Shown here piece after piece: positions 45,483-59,020 of a stretch of 64,000 nucleotides of DNA. The position numbers and the translations under genes are program-made. Location: NCBI RefSeq assembly GCF_003590095.1, contig NC_039482.1, positions 13,099,657 through 13,163,656 on the forward strand. The letters run 5' to 3'. A model generated the notes under the pieces. That model was given only the letters and a program-made list of their open reading frames with translations. It had not been told where the DNA came from and did not search any database. The stretch comes from Trichoplusia ni (Eukaryota > Arthropoda > Insecta > Lepidoptera > Noctuidae). How positions within the stretch are numbered: the first letter of the stretch is position 1; each line of letters begins with the position of its first letter.

Positions 45483-47600
45483 TTAGGCGTAGCTCTGCGC
45501 GTGCTCTAGCGGTATGTTGGACAGCTTGTTGCCCTTCTCCACCCAGTTCTTTAGCCTCCCCCGCAGCTCCTCCAGGCTCTTGGATTTGGCTTTGTTTATC
45601 CTCTTGTACTTGACGTCTTTGGGTTTGGTGACGTTCCGGTGGTTGGACATCACTCGGTTGTAGGTGACGACGTGGTTCGACTTCTGTTCTGGCTCCTCGT
45701 CGCTCTCGGCGTTGGAGGTGGCCTCATCATCAGACTCGTTCGCTGGAGTCATCCTTTTTGGCACGTAGGTGTAGGACCAGACCTCTTTCTTGGGCTTGAG
45801 CTCCTTGTCGTTGTCTATGCTCTTGACCTCTGCGGTGAGTACGACGCTCCTCATGCGGAAGTTGTCCCGCCTTTGTGCGAGGAGACTCGTCTCCTTGTAC
45901 TTCTCCTCATCAGTTTTGTTAGCATCATTGAGCTCCTTCTCGGTGCTGTTCTGCGCACTGAGACCTTTAGTGGAGTCGCCGTCGACTTCTTCCTCGACAC
46001 TGTATACGGTTTCGAGAATCTCTGGTCTACGGAGGAAACCATTCGACCGCCTCACGACATTGTATTTCAGGTTGGGGTCTATGGCATCCGATATCGACCG
46101 GACTATGGTAACGCTGTCAGGGTTCGCCGACCTGAACCGCGGCACGTGGGGGGCGCTGCTGTCGAAGTCGACGTCCTCCATGATCACGGCGGAATCTGAG
46201 TCGTTGAGTGAATCAAAGTCTCCAGTGATGTGAGTATCTTGGAGCATATCCCTGAAGTCTGGGATATTTTGTACCATCTCGATACCATTGTCGAGTAACT
46301 TGGCTTGGAGAGACTCAATAACTTTCTGTTGTTTGATGATGATAGTTTCTCGCAATGCAAGCATGCTGGTGATCTCTTTCTGTTTGCGGACGAGGCGAGA
46401 CTCGAAGAGGAGCAGTTGGCTGGAGAGGGACTTGAGCTGTTCCGCCTTCTCCTTCTGCAAGCGAGTGACTAGTTCCTCTTGAGTTCTGTGCGCACGGCGC
46501 CAGGTCAGGAGCTGGTGTGCTTGAGCACGATACTTCATTCGAAGATCTCTGCAACAAAAAAAACGTTTACATAATCATTTGCTATAAAGAAACTTTTAGG
46601 AACTTAAAGCCTAACGGGGACTCAATTCAGTCAACTCGTCGAGTTGCATTTTGCAATGGATACTGTTATTATTTATAAACATAGAATTCATTGCTCAATC
46701 CTATCTATATTTCATTAACGATTATTCCATTGAGTCACATAGGTATGATCAAAAGGTTGTTTCGTCAGTCAATTTTCTCCGAGTCAGGATCGTGACGATT
46801 CATAATATTTCGTTACCACACTACTGTATTATTTTGACTTACATTTATTGACAAGTTATTGCTATGTGTAATATTATAGGCGCATACATTTTAATGATTT
46901 GGTTTCTTAATGACGGACTTTCACATGTTAACGATTTCTTTTGTATAAATTGTTGTTTAGACTGACTTATTTACATCAAAGGTACTCAAATACCGATCTA
47001 AATATTGGTTTCGGAGCCCTTTAAGAGAAAGCTGAGAGGTTATTAAGCAAATTAACATCAATTATCACAGTTGAGTTTTACTTATTTCTGTAATAGCCTG
47101 GGAAAGATACACATCTGTGCACCTCTACCAGAGTAAGCAGTTACTGCTTTTATTAGTTTCCAGGTTTCGATCGTTTTTATGACATTTATTCCATTCGCTG
47201 TTAATTTAGTTTCTTTAGAAGATACAAAAAAAAAACTAGCGACATCGACCTAGTAGTCAGTTTGTGACACTTCGCCGTAATAGCGGTGATTGTTTTTTAG
47301 TAGTTTCAGAGGTATTTTCTCTAACCTTATCCTGGGGAGTCCCATCAACCATAAAAACTCCCGCAGCTTTTTTGGAATCGAGACTTCCGCTTGTACCGAA
47401 TAGTATGCTGTCTCGGTTCCGTATCTCTTTAAGCAGTGGCAGTAGACGCTTAAGTCCCAAATGTCGATGATGATAGATCCAATAGTTACCTGATAGTCCT
47501 CCTAGCCTCCTCCAAGGTGTGTGCCTCGAGAGGGTCGGTCAGGGATGCCGCAAGTGATACGTCAGGCTCCGTTGGGCTGTTCAGAGCCGACTCGCTCCGG
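45483..47600 (-). CDS. Unrecognised coiled-coil protein, last two exons (3' part of gene)
   Basis: The last exon is 45483-46548 and the one before is 47490-47600. The GT/AG borders fit and the phase (AG|A) joins ...LEEARRTI to RDLRMKYRAQAHQLL. About 391 residues are visible; the true start lies upstream, because exon 47490-47600 opens mid-codon after an AG. A long coiled coil (KYRAQAHQLLTWRRAHR, QKEKAEQLKSLSSQLLLFES, then RKQKEITSMLALRETIIIKQ) is followed by an acidic Ser/Asp region with scattered Arg patches and a basic tail (KRINKAKSKSLEELRG, RLKNWVEKGNKLSN). There is no membrane segment. The tail looks conserved in style, but I cannot name the family; a cytoskeletal or scaffold role is a guess. 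Frames on the plus strand over this exon are shadows. The gene may extend many kb to the right. Confidence 0.85.
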
Positions 47601-48534
47601 CTGTCGACAAAATGACACGAAATTAGTACACGTATCACCGTAATTTATTGGGCAATTTATTACTGTTATTACTGTGAATCTAATGCGCGATGATTTTGTT
47701 TAACTTAGATGTTCCTTTTTAGAAATGTTCCATCTTAATAACATCGATTCTCCCCTCGCATGTTTTTCTACACAAGTTTAACATTTTCAAGTCACAGTGA
47801 GGCACACATGTGAGAAAAAGACAAATTTTGAGGAAATAGAATAATAGTCTGAAGTTAAATAAATAAACTTTTAACAGACTCTATATCCCTCTATATACGG
47901 ATTACTAAAAAAGAAGAAACGCGAGCAGATTATCTATTGCATAAACTTTAAATAGTAAGCTTTAAGCGAGTTTATAATCGCATAATATAACACAGAAATT
48001 TATATCACCCTTATAAGAAAATCCCTTGCAAATGATAGGTCTACCTTTACAATAAATCTTCAAAAAACAAATAACCTGCACAGAACTAAAAGCTCAACTA
48101 ATTACCATTTTCATTTGTTCGGCTTTCCCCACGCTGTCTCACCCTTGTCAATACAGGTATATAGACACATTAAAAGTTAGACAAAGCCCTAACTTTGCAC
48201 TTAGCATTCATGATTGTAAGCCACTTAGTTATTTAGGACTATGTTTGTTTAACGTGATTTTCAAATGAAAATGGACTGACGGAAATTTGTTATTTGATTT
48301 GGGTTCGGCGAAAAACTTTATAGACTTGTATATGTTAAGACAGGTGTTTTGGGCATTTATGTGTGAAGTTCAGATTAGCTCTTAAAGGGAGAGATTTATT
48401 ACTTAATTTTACTCAGATAATTAAGAAATCGATTCGCAAATTACTTCATTTCAATGTCTCAAATTATAAGACAATGCGAAATCTTGCCTTACGCGCTTTA
48501 TGGATACACAGTCGTACAGAAGCACGGACAGAAA

Positions 48535-48563
48535 GCGGGCCTCAGTCTGTTACTGAGGCCCGC
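48535..48563. repeat. GC-rich perfect hairpin, 12-bp stem
   Basis: GCGGGCCTCAGT and ACTGAGGCCCGC are exact reverse complements around the loop CTGTT. It stands out in very AT-rich DNA. No T-run follows. Confidence 0.8.
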
Positions 48564-48992
48564 GCGGGTCGTTCTGTTCTTACTATTTTTTTACGAAATA
48601 AATTAAAAAGAAAAGCATTCTTATATTTCGAGTATCTTAGAAAATATAAGTTTCGTATAATATGAGTATGTACTTGCGGTATTCAAATTTAAAAACTTAC
48701 TCATAAGCTTGTGAATTGATTACGCCAGTGTTCTCAAAAGCCTAGATACATACATCAGAATCATCTTAATTACAATCAGAAATCTGTTCTAAACTGTAAA
48801 TAATGAATACATAATTGAGTACATGAATTTAACATTAGAAACGGTTGTTTCGTTATAATTGTGCCTGTATTTGTGTATGCAAATCAAACTGGAATGCGAT
48901 GCATAATTTATATTAATACGAATGTTACGTATGGGTATAATTTACGTACAATATAATGGTACATTTTACACTGATTACAGTTTCATTAGTAA

Positions 48993-49305
48993 CTAGCTGT
49001 TGCCCGCGACTTCGTCCCCGTGGGAAGAAGATTGTAGAAGATATAAGTTATGATTTAGGTATACCTGCCCGTTTTTTTTTTTCACATTTTCCATTGTATC
49101 TTAGTTCCTATTAGTCGCAGCGTGATGGTTTATAGCCTAAAGCCTTCCTCGATTAATGCTCTATTTAACACAAAAAGATTATTTCAATTTGGACCAGTAG
49201 TTCCTGAGATTAGCGCGTTCAAACAAACAAACAAACTCTTCAGCTTTATATATTAGTAAGTAAGTAAGTATAAGTATAAGTATTAGTAAGTATAAGTATA
49301 GATAA
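48993..49305 (+). mobile_element. LINE 3' tail, family B copy 5 with microsatellite
   Basis: Starts 'aactagctgttgcccgcgac' with 'cgtccccgtggg', then the family order to 'ttcagctttatatattagt'. It is followed by a (taagtataag)-type simple repeat at about 49252-49305. An extra 'agaagattgt' duplication lies near 49027. Confidence 0.85.
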
Positions 49306-51379
49306 GATCAGGTATGTTAGTGTAAGTAAAATAAATTAAAATGAAACGTGTGTAGTATAAACCAATATTCTGCAACATGGTAAAGTTTTAGGTACCTACA
49401 AAAACGACGCTTTTAAGAGCTAAGGTCCCTCAGACCCACATAGCAGTTCAACTTATAACACTCCTCTTAGACATCATGAGATGGGTAAAAATTGTTGATT
49501 TTATCAGAACTTTATCAAAGAAAACTATCTAGATCCTCTAGATATATATCTAGACCCTCTTTCAAATTAAACATCGGCAAAACACAAAAAGCTTACCAGT
49601 CTCATTTTAAATCACGGATACCGACGAAAAACATCGACTTTTTTAAGGTAACATTTTATTCAGGCCGAAAACCAGATGAACTGTAGAATTCATGCTTCCC
49701 TACTAAACCCGACACATCTACATACATTGGTGCTTGGTTCTGTAGAGTCTATGCTATTGGAACTAGGTCACCCTTACCTACACGCTTTTAAACATCTATA
49801 AAACATTTACACGAAGTCAGTTTTAAATGCTTTTTTTTCTCCCTCAATGTTATTACTGAAGAGCAAGTATTTGCCATCTCTATCCGTTTTGTTTCCTCTA
49901 CAAATATTTTTCGGAAAAAGTCAAAGAGAAAATATACGTTATCTATACTTATAAAGCCCAGTTTTCAAGATACACAAACTTTCGCGGCTACACACGCCTG
50001 ATAGTAGTTATCGCTGCAAAATGTATCTTAATGTCGTTTCTTGGGATTCAAGTCTACCATATACTGGGTTTATCTTAATCGTTTTAGTTATGGAACATAA
50101 GAGAGCAGAAAAAGTAGGGATAAATGCCCCATCTACCTACATTACAACACCAAGTATCCGAAGAATTAACAAAAGAAACACTCCATCATTTTCATCAGTC
50201 AAAGATCGCCTTAATACTACGATAAAAGCTATACGTAATTTTGACGTCACATCGATATATTTGACTCCCCAATCCATTTACTCTCCGTAACCTGCGTAGG
50301 TCGGTATAAATGTACATTACAATAAAAGTATTATACGTAAAGCCCACGCTTCACAAGTCAACAAAGGGCCCTCAAAGACGACTTTATCTTAGGCTGTGTT
50401 CTTCAGTTATTCTATATTATATTCGGAATCCCTCCAGCCGAGGCTAAAACAGCCTTTCTGAGTATTACGTGTAATATTTATAAGCAACTACGTTACGGAG
50501 TTTGCGATACGGTAAGTGGGCGCGTACAGTGTGGTGCAAGGTATGGAAGATAGATAGTAGACAAGTAAATGGTGAGAAAGTAGTTGGTATTACTTTTCAT
50601 TGGTTAATGATAACAAAGGTGGAAGTGACGATGAAATGAATTGATTGCATACCGCGATTTTGAGATGGAGCAAAAAAGAATTTTAAACGGATTTGTAGAA
50701 AGCCTATGCTCAGAAGTAAGAGAAAAAAAATAAACCTAGATATTAAAGATAAGTATATTACAAAGATAAAAATAAGAAAGAGATAGATATATTTTTCATT
50801 CGATTGCCAGAGAGACCTGTTTTATTTTACGTGTCATTCTCTACGATGGCAGAATGTCCCTATATTCTCCTGATAACGTTGACATTGGTGATGTCTATAG
50901 GTATGTGTATATTATTGGCGAGACTAAGTTTATTAACTTCAGCTAAAGCCATGTACGCCCTCTCTGGATTCCAGGCTAATTTAAATGGGGCGATCATTTC
51001 ACGAGGGTTAGTACAGTCGAAGCTCATCCGCTGTCGCTTCTCCCTTGTCTTTCCTTTCCACACATGAGGCGTCCGTTACTCAGCAGCATGGAGCTATAAT
51101 TTCACGCCAGCCAGTCGGTTCCTACAGTAAGGTCTAGTGCCATTACTAAGTCACAACTGATTTAAACACTATTATTATAGTCAACGAACCTTTGATGCCT
51201 TAATGGGGAAACGATAACGTTTAGAATGGACTTGAAACTGCTGTCAGTATGTTATGATTATTCAGATTATTATTTATAACTGCCAGTTAAGAACTCATGG
51301 CACTGGCTTTGGTTTTATTTAATGCTTCGAATTGCTGTAAATTTGTCTCAGTAGTTCTATATTCATCGTGTTTTACTAA

Positions 51380-51480
51380 ATCTTGGTTGCATGGATAGCC
51401 AAGTGTTTCAGGTTAGTTTCGATCCTCGCGTTGGACAACAATTTGTGCGATTCACGAATAGAATAGCACGGCCCAGCATA
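51380..51480 (+). repeat. Decayed tRNA-headed SINE
   Basis: 'catggatagccaagtgttt' (A-box-like), 'ggttagtttcgatcctcg' (B-box-like), 'acaatttgtgcgattcacg'. It matches the layout of the head at 27150. Confidence 0.55.
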
Positions 51481-52887
51481 GAAAGCCGTATACAAAATTG
51501 TCATTAGCTGATCAAAATCACCTAATACCAAGAAAAATCCTATATCTTCCAATCTTTCGTTTACAACTTTTAATTATCAGACTCCTGCCTTACCTATTCA
51601 GGAGAATTTCAAACTAAATTAAATACCTCAAAGTGTTAATTTTCATCGGGCTTAAATACAAACTAGAAACAAGATTATGGTTATTACGAAGCACTCAATA
51701 TGCAGATTACATTCGAACTGATGTAATCCGGAAGACTTATACCCAACGATAGCGAACCATATTTACTATTATTATTTATAATAAACATACATTTATATAT
51801 TAAAGTGTGCAGAACATGGTCTATATTGAATGGCGGAATTATAGTTGAATGCGGTGTGATTGAAAACCAACCTAGCTTGAAAAAAGGCTAGGAAGTCGAC
51901 GAAATGATGTTCCGGTAAATAATGTAAGAATAAATTAAATGTAATAATTTTAGGTTTAATCCTTTAAAAACTAAAAGAAAATCTTTCTTTACGCTTCTTT
52001 TATGAGTAAAAATGATATTATATCATCGAAATGACGATTTTTAAATACTGTAATCAATCATTTCTAAATTAATCTTTCTACACGTGTGACTCAAGCCGGT
52101 TGATTACACTCATTACGTTTGCTAATTAATTCTTATAAATCACTCACCCATCCAAAATTCTCAAATGACTCATATCTATCACACATTTACATATTTTAAC
52201 TAACACAGCGTAACACATGGAATTATTTAAACACAATTGACATAAATTTTCAATAGAACGCAACTGACGTAATATACCGGCAACGAACTTGGCTATAATA
52301 CACTTTCCAGCTAAAAAATCGACTCCTGCGCAAGGAAGCGAAACAACGGACACCGCACCTTTCCCTGCACCAGGGGTCAGGCGGCTTCGATTTGAAAACT
52401 TTATAGCCCTATCCTGTTCACTCCTGTAGGTGTAGAGAGAGATGGAAGATAGTTCGTGTTCAAATTAAGTATAGGTTCAATGATGACCTGAGTGTAGGCC
52501 GATATGGAAGCCGACAAACTAAGTATCGATTCACGCTGGACGATTTACGGAAACCATTGAAATACAAACTGGCTTTGCAACAGCAAAACCACAAATATAT
52601 TTTTATAAGATATTTAGAGTATGGCAGCTGTTTTAATCCGGGGATTTTTTATTGTAAATATGCAAAAATCTGAGCTTTAAATAGGGTTTTTTTGGGCCTA
52701 AAGTTTTTATCCAAAACAAGCAGCTTTGCGCGCGGCCAGTATGCCAGAGTAACCAAACTTCATCTAAAGCGGTTGAGAAGTGTAAGCAACAAAATTAACA
52801 ATATTTCTATACGAAAGGCTTATAAGTATAAGATATCAGAGTATAAGTATATCACGTGTCTCGGTCGGCTTGCACTGAGCTTACAAG

Positions 52888-53005
52888 CGGGTTTGGATTC
52901 GGTTGGCCGCACACCGCGACAGGTGGTCTGCGCAGGAGTGCAAACAGCTGTTGCTTTTAACGAAGTTTTGTCAAGGAAAAAGGGGGGAAATTTGGCATGC
53001 TTTGG
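52888..53005 (+). CDS. Possible orphan exon with a Myb/SANT-like pattern
   Basis: Following an AG at 52886-52887, an open frame reads ...RLAAHRDRWSAQECKQLLL, then LTKFCQGKRGEIWHALG, and meets a possible GT donor at 53006. The pattern W-x3-E-x3-LL-x-L-x(n)-IW-x2-L resembles half of a Myb/SANT DNA-binding repeat, as found in some transposon-encoded and regulatory proteins. An in-frame stop lies just upstream of the putative acceptor, which has a poor pyrimidine tract. No partner exon was found. It may equally be a transposon fragment or chance. Confidence 0.25.
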
Positions 53006-54244
53006 GTAGTATTATTAACAGTTTATCGTTGGACATTTATAGTATTATTCATCTTATTTTGCCATTTTCAGTTAACCAATTAATTAATTTAACAAGCAGC
53101 AGTAATGCAGATGTGAATTTGTGATGCAGTCAGTTAAACTGTGGATGCCCATTTATATAGAAGACAAATAGGCCCTTATTACACTAAAAGAGGATAGGTA
53201 TTTACTCATATAACTAGGGATGTATTTTTAGCATTTTAAAGCTGGATTTTAGCTAAGAAACGCAAGTGCTTTTAAAAGGTCGACGGGGCCATCAAGATTT
53301 GCAAATTTGATTTTTATTCCAAAATACAAATTGCAAAAAATGAGCTGCTGTTTTCAACAACATTATTATTCATAATGAACATAAATGTAAATAACTATCA
53401 ATGCTAATGTAAAATTACCTAATCATTATTTATATAAACACTTTAAATTATTCAAAAGGCTCAACGATTAAACTAAATATTTCTTAAGGATTTTCTTAGA
53501 TAATTTAAAATAATATTTAGGGACAAAAGAAAGGCTGAATAAACTATAAATCTTATTGCGGTGTATTTAAGTTTAAAATGGACTGCTATTAAAGTGTAAT
53601 GATAATTTACAGGCGCTGGCAAATGTCGCTTTTCCCACAATTCGGGTAAAACCCCTTATTATCGCTGTTGTTTGTTACGATCGATATGATTTGAGGGAGG
53701 GCGAAAGTATTGATGTCCGTGATTCATACGACTGAATAATTTAAGAATCTATTTCAGGTACTTTTTTTTTCTTTCAAGATAAAAACCTCCTTGTGTAGTC
53801 TAAAAGTGTTTACATGATAGAAAATGATAGAATCTATGGAGATGACAGTTCTTAGACACGCTACATTGCTATAATTCAAAACGAAATGTCATTCAATACA
53901 TTTGAACAATTTCTATTAACGTTAAAAATTTTGTAAACGTCCCTTAGCAAGAAAGCGGTCTTATCTATCCACGAAACGATTTAACGTTACTCTTATACAT
54001 TTAAATTGTCACTTAACAATTAAGTACAAAGTGGAGATTTAATCAGTATTGATTGTAAACAAGCCCGCGGGTACCCGGCGGATGTCAAAACAAAATGGCG
54101 ACTTCCCGCGTATAGATAACAGGTTGCTATCACCGTGCCAGGCTGTTGTCACGCTGAGCGATGGGGAAAACTTGGTGAAAGGTTATAATCATATGGAAAC
54201 AAAAGATCATCGTGTTCTATTGGTTTAAGTGTGTGCGGAGAAAG

Positions 54245-54320
54245 ATCTCGATGGCGTGGAACTGGAGAGGCTCATGTCCAGTAGTTGACGAATATGGGCT
54301 GATGATGATGAAGTGTGTTA
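54245..54320 (+). repeat. Retroelement tail ending in (ATG)n
   Basis: 'ctcatgtccagtagttgac', 'gaatatgggctgatgatgat'. It is the reverse complement of the '(cat)n...ccactgctggacat' tails at 19909 and 55375. Confidence 0.65.
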
Positions 54321-54444
54321 GATATAAATAGGTTTCGTTGATCGTAAACTCGAATTGCTTGCTTGCCCACGGTCGGTGTATGATGGATTGCAACACATTG
54401 CCATACAACGATACAAAAACGGATGACGTAGCACGGCGGAGCAG

Positions 54445-54535
54445 GTTTAGTCAGTAAGAGTCTGAAATTACCCATTCCTCCCCCGAGGGAGTGGGTGTCC
54501 ACGAGAATTCCCTTGCTTTACCACAAAAAAAAAGG
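54445..54535 (+). repeat. SINE-type 3' tail relic, second copy
   Basis: 'gtttagtcagtaagagtctg', 'cctcccccgagggagtgg', 'gtccacgagaattccc' and an A-run. It matches the relic at 10963-11053. Confidence 0.55.
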
Positions 54536-55374
54536 ATTGCTTGCTTGCCTTTGAGATATTTTTTTAAGTCTTTGATAAATATAGACTCCTTTAATGAATT
54601 ATGATGAGTAAAGGTGTTGACAAATGAATATTTGGATGGATGTCTTGGCCTAGAAGTATTCTGGTATGCTGCAGATCAGTTTAACCTTGCAAGAGATATA
54701 AATTTCTATGATGTAGTAGTAGTTGACTGCCTTCGATAGTAGGAAAGACACATTAGGAAAAGGATCCAGATATTAACCTTTTAGGCTACTAAAAAAATCC
54801 AGCATTTTATATTTCATTTTTAAGTGTAGCCTATGTCAACCAACAATTCCCCTATTTTAATTAATTGTTAACAAAATCTTACTCTTTGTTTTAAACAATT
54901 TAATTTGCTTAGTCTTTGTTTTGGAGATGGTTTGAATTTCATTAATTAGTAGTAAAATGATTTCTTCCTGTAATATTTAGTTTCCTATTGAATCAAAGCT
55001 GAATTTTGGTACCGAAACCTTTCAGCCAATAAGTCTCGTAATTGGCACTTCCGCTATTCGAATGTTTTTGCCGGCATTCCTTAAGTTAGGTTAGTGAGAT
55101 AACTCTCATTGTATTTAATACTCTTTGGGCCAAACCCATAACTTCATGTTTTTTTTTAAGATTTAGTTAAATTTCTGATATTTAAAAATCAGAAATTTAA
55201 CGAAATCATTGTTAGTTTTTCAAATGTGAAAGGACTAAACTGGATGAGGTTAAATCTTCTCATAAGTTAGTTATTACCTACATTATCAGTAACCACACTT
55301 GAAAATTCAGAAACCTTTCCATAAGTAGGGCTAGAATAATGTCTAACTAATGGCATTAGATTTTGACACTTGCA

Positions 55375-55450
55375 TCATCATTATCAGCATCAGCCCATAT
55401 TCGTCCACTGCTGGACATAGGCCTCCCCAATTCTAGTTGAGGATCACACA
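55375..55450 (-). repeat. Retroelement tail, reversed
   Basis: 'catcatcattatcagcatc', 'cgtccactgctggacatagg', 'cctccccaa'. It is the best preserved of the three tails of this family in the window. Confidence 0.75.
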
Positions 55451-55857
55451 CAAAACCACTTTAAACCTGATCGAAGATAATAAAATAAAGATGTATGCCT
55501 TTAAAAGGGTATTTCGTAGTATTTATCTTGCAACTTTGTCTTAAACAAAAGTAAAATGAAATCCTCGTATTTCGTAGATTTTATTTTACTTCTAGCAATG
55601 TAATTATCCCTTACAATGACGCAGCATTTCCCGCCTCATATTCAGTCAGATAAGTCGTAATCCAGTATCTACGGATGATTAATCACCGTTGGAAATCTCG
55701 ATAATATACACAAATCCGATTTATGGATGTTCTTGGTATAAGTGCGCTTGTACACGATACAAAGAGTCACTGCGATGTGCAAGGATTTGTGTCGTTTCCA
55801 CAACATTAAGTTTAAGTTTCCTAATTTATGTATTTATGTCCCCATATGTATATGTTA

Positions 55858-55910
55858 GCTGCGGGGTTGATCCCCGTGTAGGACAGGCATTTGTGAGATT
55901 AAAAAATGCT
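55858..55910 (+). repeat. SINE fragment around a B box
   Basis: 'ctgcggggttgatccccg' (B-box-like) then 'gtaggacaggcatttgtgag'. It has the same order as the SINE head at 27150. Confidence 0.6.
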
Positions 55911-58769
55911 AATACTGGGTGACTTAGTGAAACCCCGCGAGATAAAAAATGTTTAATTAGTGCAAGAGTGTTTTAAAAATAAGAAAGAATATAGACTTTT
56001 ACCACAATCCTCGCGAAGTTAGGAATGCTTCATCAAAACCTTCTGTATGCACCAATTAGTTAAGTTATCGCAAGTAAAGGAAAAAGCATAAAATTGCCAT
56101 GAGGAACGTAGCCTAATTCTAGCCTAACATACTTTTTTTTGTAGAAAAGACAAAATTCTCGCTTAGATCTGGCGACTTTTCTGAGCGTGTACAACGGTCC
56201 TGGAGAAAAATGTAGGTCACTTGAATACGTATCCAGGACACATCTGATGCTAAACGTGTCATTTATTTCCCCTTTTTGAATAACATTTATAACTTTGGTT
56301 ACAAATAGACATGTTTTATGCTAATGGTAAGCTGAAAACTTTGTTGATCCTTCTGGGTAACGGGTATGAATTTATGTAACGTATGTGAAAAGTTTTAAAA
56401 TTTGTTGGTTTTTTTAGAATCATTAATTATTTGGTTTTTAACTGAGTGAAAGAGTTCCAATCACTGATTTGCTCTATGCTTATGCTGCCTATGCTGTGTC
56501 TTAAAAGGTTTCCTTCACACCTAAAAGTTGATAAGATAAAGACTTTTACGTTAAAGCAAAGGCCCGATTACTTCCAAGATCATATGACACATTAGCAAAA
56601 GAAGTCTACTTAGAAGACTCTCTTAAAGGTCTAAAAAACTAAGCAATAATCCCAAATAGATTGACTTAACAACGGTTGGAAAACAAATCCCGAAATAAAG
56701 TACCTCATCGTAAACAAATGCATTAGATACATCTCTCCATCTCCACATCATTACCATATTCAAAATGGAGATTCAGAAAAAAATAAAACGCGCGTCTCGT
56801 CACGACATTACATCGCTCATAGTAACATCTTAATCATAATGACCATTAGGAAACAGCGTATTGTGCAAAACTGTATATAAACATGATTAGTTTCTTATCT
56901 AGGAAACGGTAACGACGTGAGTCTGTTCACTGGTTTTTATTGCTGTGGATTCAGTATTAATCGCTTTCGCACTTATTACGTGAAAGTGAGAACTAGGGTA
57001 TTTAGTGATCTGGATTATTATGTGGCTTTTACTTTTATAGGTGGATAGGTTGGTTGCTGAGCACTTGATGAGCTACAAAAAGAAAATTACTATTAATGAC
57101 CGTTGAGAGTATCTAATTACTTTTAACGTGTAGTTTTCTTAATCTTTCGAAGAGATCCGAAGTAGCACAAGCGCACAAAACATGTAATTTCGTTTACTAA
57201 ACTGATATTAATGGTATATATTCCGTAACTAAACACCGTCCATGAAATAGTAACACTGGAAACTTTAGTTAATCGTGTGTGAACACTGAACTCTTCTTAA
57301 ACGCGTTTATATGACTTTTTTGTATGCGTTTTGGTAGCGCCCTTGATGATACGTATCATCTCACAGAACTAATTTAGATAGCTGCATGCATGTTAATAAT
57401 CCTCAGATGAAATGTTTTCTCAATTCCAGGTCAACGTGAAGTATTCACTTCGAATAGGTATCACACAAACGTTGCACAGCCTACTTAGCAATCACAAAAA
57501 GTGGTGTGCCATAAATATCGCAAAACAGTAAGATTCAAGGCGCGTGCCTCACAGATGTGACTTTCTAGACATTACGTATTCGCCGCGGGCTTCACCGGGA
57601 TAACGATATTTATACAGTTTTGCAAACGCATAAGATTGAATTCTTAAGATTACGGAATGATGTCGTATTGTTTTTGCTCAATACTAGAGCTCGTGATTGA
57701 ATGTAAGTTGGTTCAAATCTGCATGAAGCAACTTAAATGTATGTGATGTTGTCCGCATTTATTTATTTATTTATTTAAAATCATGTCAGTGATGCTCAAG
57801 GACACACATTTTGAGTCTGCATGATGTAATACCAATTTATTAATCACTTTTTAAACCATTATTTGTATTTACCTTTTGCGGTAAAAAGCCCTTTCAAGTT
57901 AAGGCAACAATAGCCAGAAATTATGGTTTAAAACATCTACCATATTTAGCTCGAAAAATTTATGAAGCAGTCCGTAGAAAAAGCAAAATAAATCATACAA
58001 GCAAGGGACGGAGATATTTTGTGTACCTCTAGACATTAATATTTGTGAAAAATGTTTTCGTCATTAATGTTTCTGTTTTTTATTTTATGTTAAATGCCAG
58101 AAGCGAGTTAATTAAAGATCTAAAGACTGGTTGAAAAAAAAAATGAAGATACATGTTTATATTTTGTTCTTTTGTCTTTTAACACACAATATTGTTCTAT
58201 TCTATATATAACTCCATAATACATGAAACACGTCGATCTAGTATATTATTTTGATTGCCGATGGGTTCACATTAAACACAAAGGTATTTTATGAGTGAAC
58301 AAACAAACGTTACAAAACCGGACGTTTCAATATTATTTTAATATCGAAAGCAAACATTCATATTTTCATTGGCAGGTGTATGCAGTAGCCCAGAAGTGAC
58401 AACAATTGAAAATGAACTTTACTGAGTGGTAATAAGGTTGGTGCCACTGATGTGTCGACTGTACAAACAGACCAAAACAAAAGCCCAGTGAATGTTTTAA
58501 CCGAGTTTATTTAGCTACAAACGAATATCGACAATTAATATTTGCGGAATCACGGTTTTTCAGTGCAGTTTAATAAGGAGGCTTTGCTTTTATTGTTGCC
58601 GATATGTTTGCACACGTAACTGCATATTGTGTTGTGAAATAATCTCTTTTGCGTCAATAAACGATTACCGCAATGGGATTTAATCCTTTGAAATGTGAAC
58701 TCGTTGGAGCTTTCATGAACATTCAAATCACATGCATAAAAAGTAACTCTGATTTTTACCGATAATTTA

Positions 58770-59020
58770 CATCTATACTTCTATACTAATATATAAAGTT
58801 GAAGAGTTTGTTTGTTTGTTTGTTTGTTTGAACGCGCTAATCTCAGGAACTACGGGTCGAAATTAAAAAAATATTTTTGTGTTGAATAGACCTTTCATCG
58901 AGGAAGGCTTTAGGCTATAAATCATCACGCTGCGACTAATAGGAGCGAAGATAGAATAAAAATGAACAATGAAATATATCTTCTACCCACGGGGACGAAG
59001 TCGCGGGCAACAACTAGTAC
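58770..59020 (-). mobile_element. LINE 3' tail, family B copy 6, reversed
   Basis: On the plus strand 'atactaatatataaagttg', a (gttt)n run, 'aacgcgctaatctcaggaac' and, at the end, 'acggggacgaagtcgcggg' and 'caacaactagt'. It is the only full family B copy in the opposite orientation. Confidence 0.85.

Noticed and set aside
45639..46482. Plus-strand frames of up to 186 codons opposite the coiled-coil exon
   Set aside because: They arise from the GC-richer coding sequence on the other strand. Their translations are low-quality and have no splice partners.
50804..51067. Overlapping frames on both strands as a possible gene
   Set aside because: Neither strand shows a recognised family, a leader or splice context. 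The composition is not clearly coding.
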